A program made the position numbers and the translations under genes. The notes beneath the pieces were generated by a model. That model was not told the DNA's origin, searched no databases, and saw only the letters and a list, made by a program, of their open reading frames with translations. Below are positions 13,015 through 13,410 of a stretch of DNA of 13,410 nucleotides, piece after piece (positions within the stretch are counted from its first letter, which is position 1; every line of letters starts with the position of its first letter). Origin of the DNA: Hermodarchaeum sp048885185 (GTDB lineage Archaea > Asgardarchaeota > Hermodarchaeia > Hermodarchaeales > Hermodarchaeaceae); assembly GCA_048885185.1 (NCBI GenBank), contig JBHLQC010000031.1, positions 1-13,410 of the forward strand. Reading direction: 5' to 3'.

Positions 13015-13410
13015 TCAGATCAGGTAGATTGGGCTGGTCCATGCCATATGTCCATCTTCCTGGTTCATACAGATATAGATGGGATTGTCACCCTTATGAA
13101 GGCTGGTCAACGGGAGAGTGAAGGAGAATTCGTTGGAGGGTTTGTGGTCGGGAAATTCTCTGGGAGTCTTGGAGGTTATCTCTACTGGACGGTCAGGAAG
13201 GCGGTAGACTTTGATCTCTTTCCTCAGGCCACCACAATCCCAAACTCTGGGTTCCAAGCCCAGCGAAGCAATCTCACACTCAGCTTTATGTTGAAGGGTA
13301 TCGATTTTTAGCGATCCCGTGTCTGGTTTCTCCAAGCTCAGGATTATTCCAGTAACCCCACCAGTGGTGATTGATGTCCAAGCGAGCTGGTGGTTGCCAA
13401 TCCTTTTCAA
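13015..13410 (-). CDS. C-terminal part of a DUF3604-like protein (5' end beyond the window)
   Basis: The frame is open through the right edge, so this is the last 131 or so codons of a longer gene read leftward; TGA at 13017-13015 ends it. Seen: a beta-rich module with RVWDCGGLRKEIKVYRLPD and a terminal segment DNPIYICMNQEDGHMAWTSPIYLI. This tail (NPIYVRxxQEDGxxAWSSPIY-like) is the usual end of DUF3604 proteins, a family of predicted PHP-like metal-dependent hydrolases. The catalytic part is outside the window, so activity cannot be judged. The TTG at the very edge is an unlikely true start. It converges with the regulator gene over a 68-bp gap in which no clear terminator is seen, only a TTTT at 12957-12960. 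Confidence 0.65.
   Translation of the reverse strand: MKRIGNHQLAWTSITTGGVTGIILSLEKPDTGSLKIDTLQHKAECEIASLGLEPRVWDCGGLRKEIKVYRLPDRPVEITSKTPREFPDHKPSNEFSFTLPLTSLHKGDNPIYICMNQEDGHMAWTSPIYLI

Overview
The window looks like chromosomal DNA of an uncultured archaeon. The evidence is an archaeal-type AMP phosphorylase, aIF1/SUI1 with its N-terminal zinc knuckle, an ArsA/Get3 ATPase, an ARD1/NAA10-like N-acetyltransferase, an archaeal/eukaryote-length HisRS, a tRNA gene with a bulge-helix-bulge (BHB) intron, and GGAGG or GGTGA Shine-Dalgarno (SD) sites in front of non-ATG starts. Asgard affiliation is a guess from this eukaryote-like mix; nothing here proves it.

Layout. 2-745: 3' part of a LarA-type (nickel-pincer) racemase gene, convergent with a site-2 protease gene (783-2123, minus) across a short perfect inverted repeat. 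2123-4211: a divergently oriented N-acetyltransferase, then AMP phosphorylase, whose start is best placed at the TTG at 2691. 4223-6599: a CaCA-type cation exchanger, a degenerate alkaline-phosphatase-fold protein and a small acidic membrane protein. 6636-7744: Get3/ArsA ATPase, overlapped at its stop codon by a 35-codon single-TM microprotein. 7816-8452: a four-knuckle zinc-ribbon protein and aIF1.

8453-8846 has no protein gene but is rich in RNA signals: a 6-bp hairpin, a 73-nt nested-helix structure (candidate ncRNA), and a tRNA-His(GUG) gene split by two introns. One intron is canonical at 37/38 with a perfect BHB; the other is inferred in the D-arm. The tRNA has discriminator A73 rather than the archaeal/bacterial C73, as in eukaryotic tRNA-His. 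The histidyl-tRNA synthetase gene follows directly, so tRNA and enzyme may form one histidine-charging unit.

10332-12946 is an apparent uptake operon: a membrane-anchored DUF4430 (transcobalamin-like) protein, a second signal-peptide/TM-anchored exported protein, an ECF-transporter S component and a winged-helix (DUF4443-like) regulator. A dyad over a TATA-like element sits upstream. Cobalamin or a related corrinoid is the best substrate guess. At least two genes in this operon fit CTG initiation better than the nearest ATG or TTG. The right edge (13015-13410, minus) holds the C-terminal part of a DUF3604-like protein. No mobile elements or CRISPR arrays are visible.
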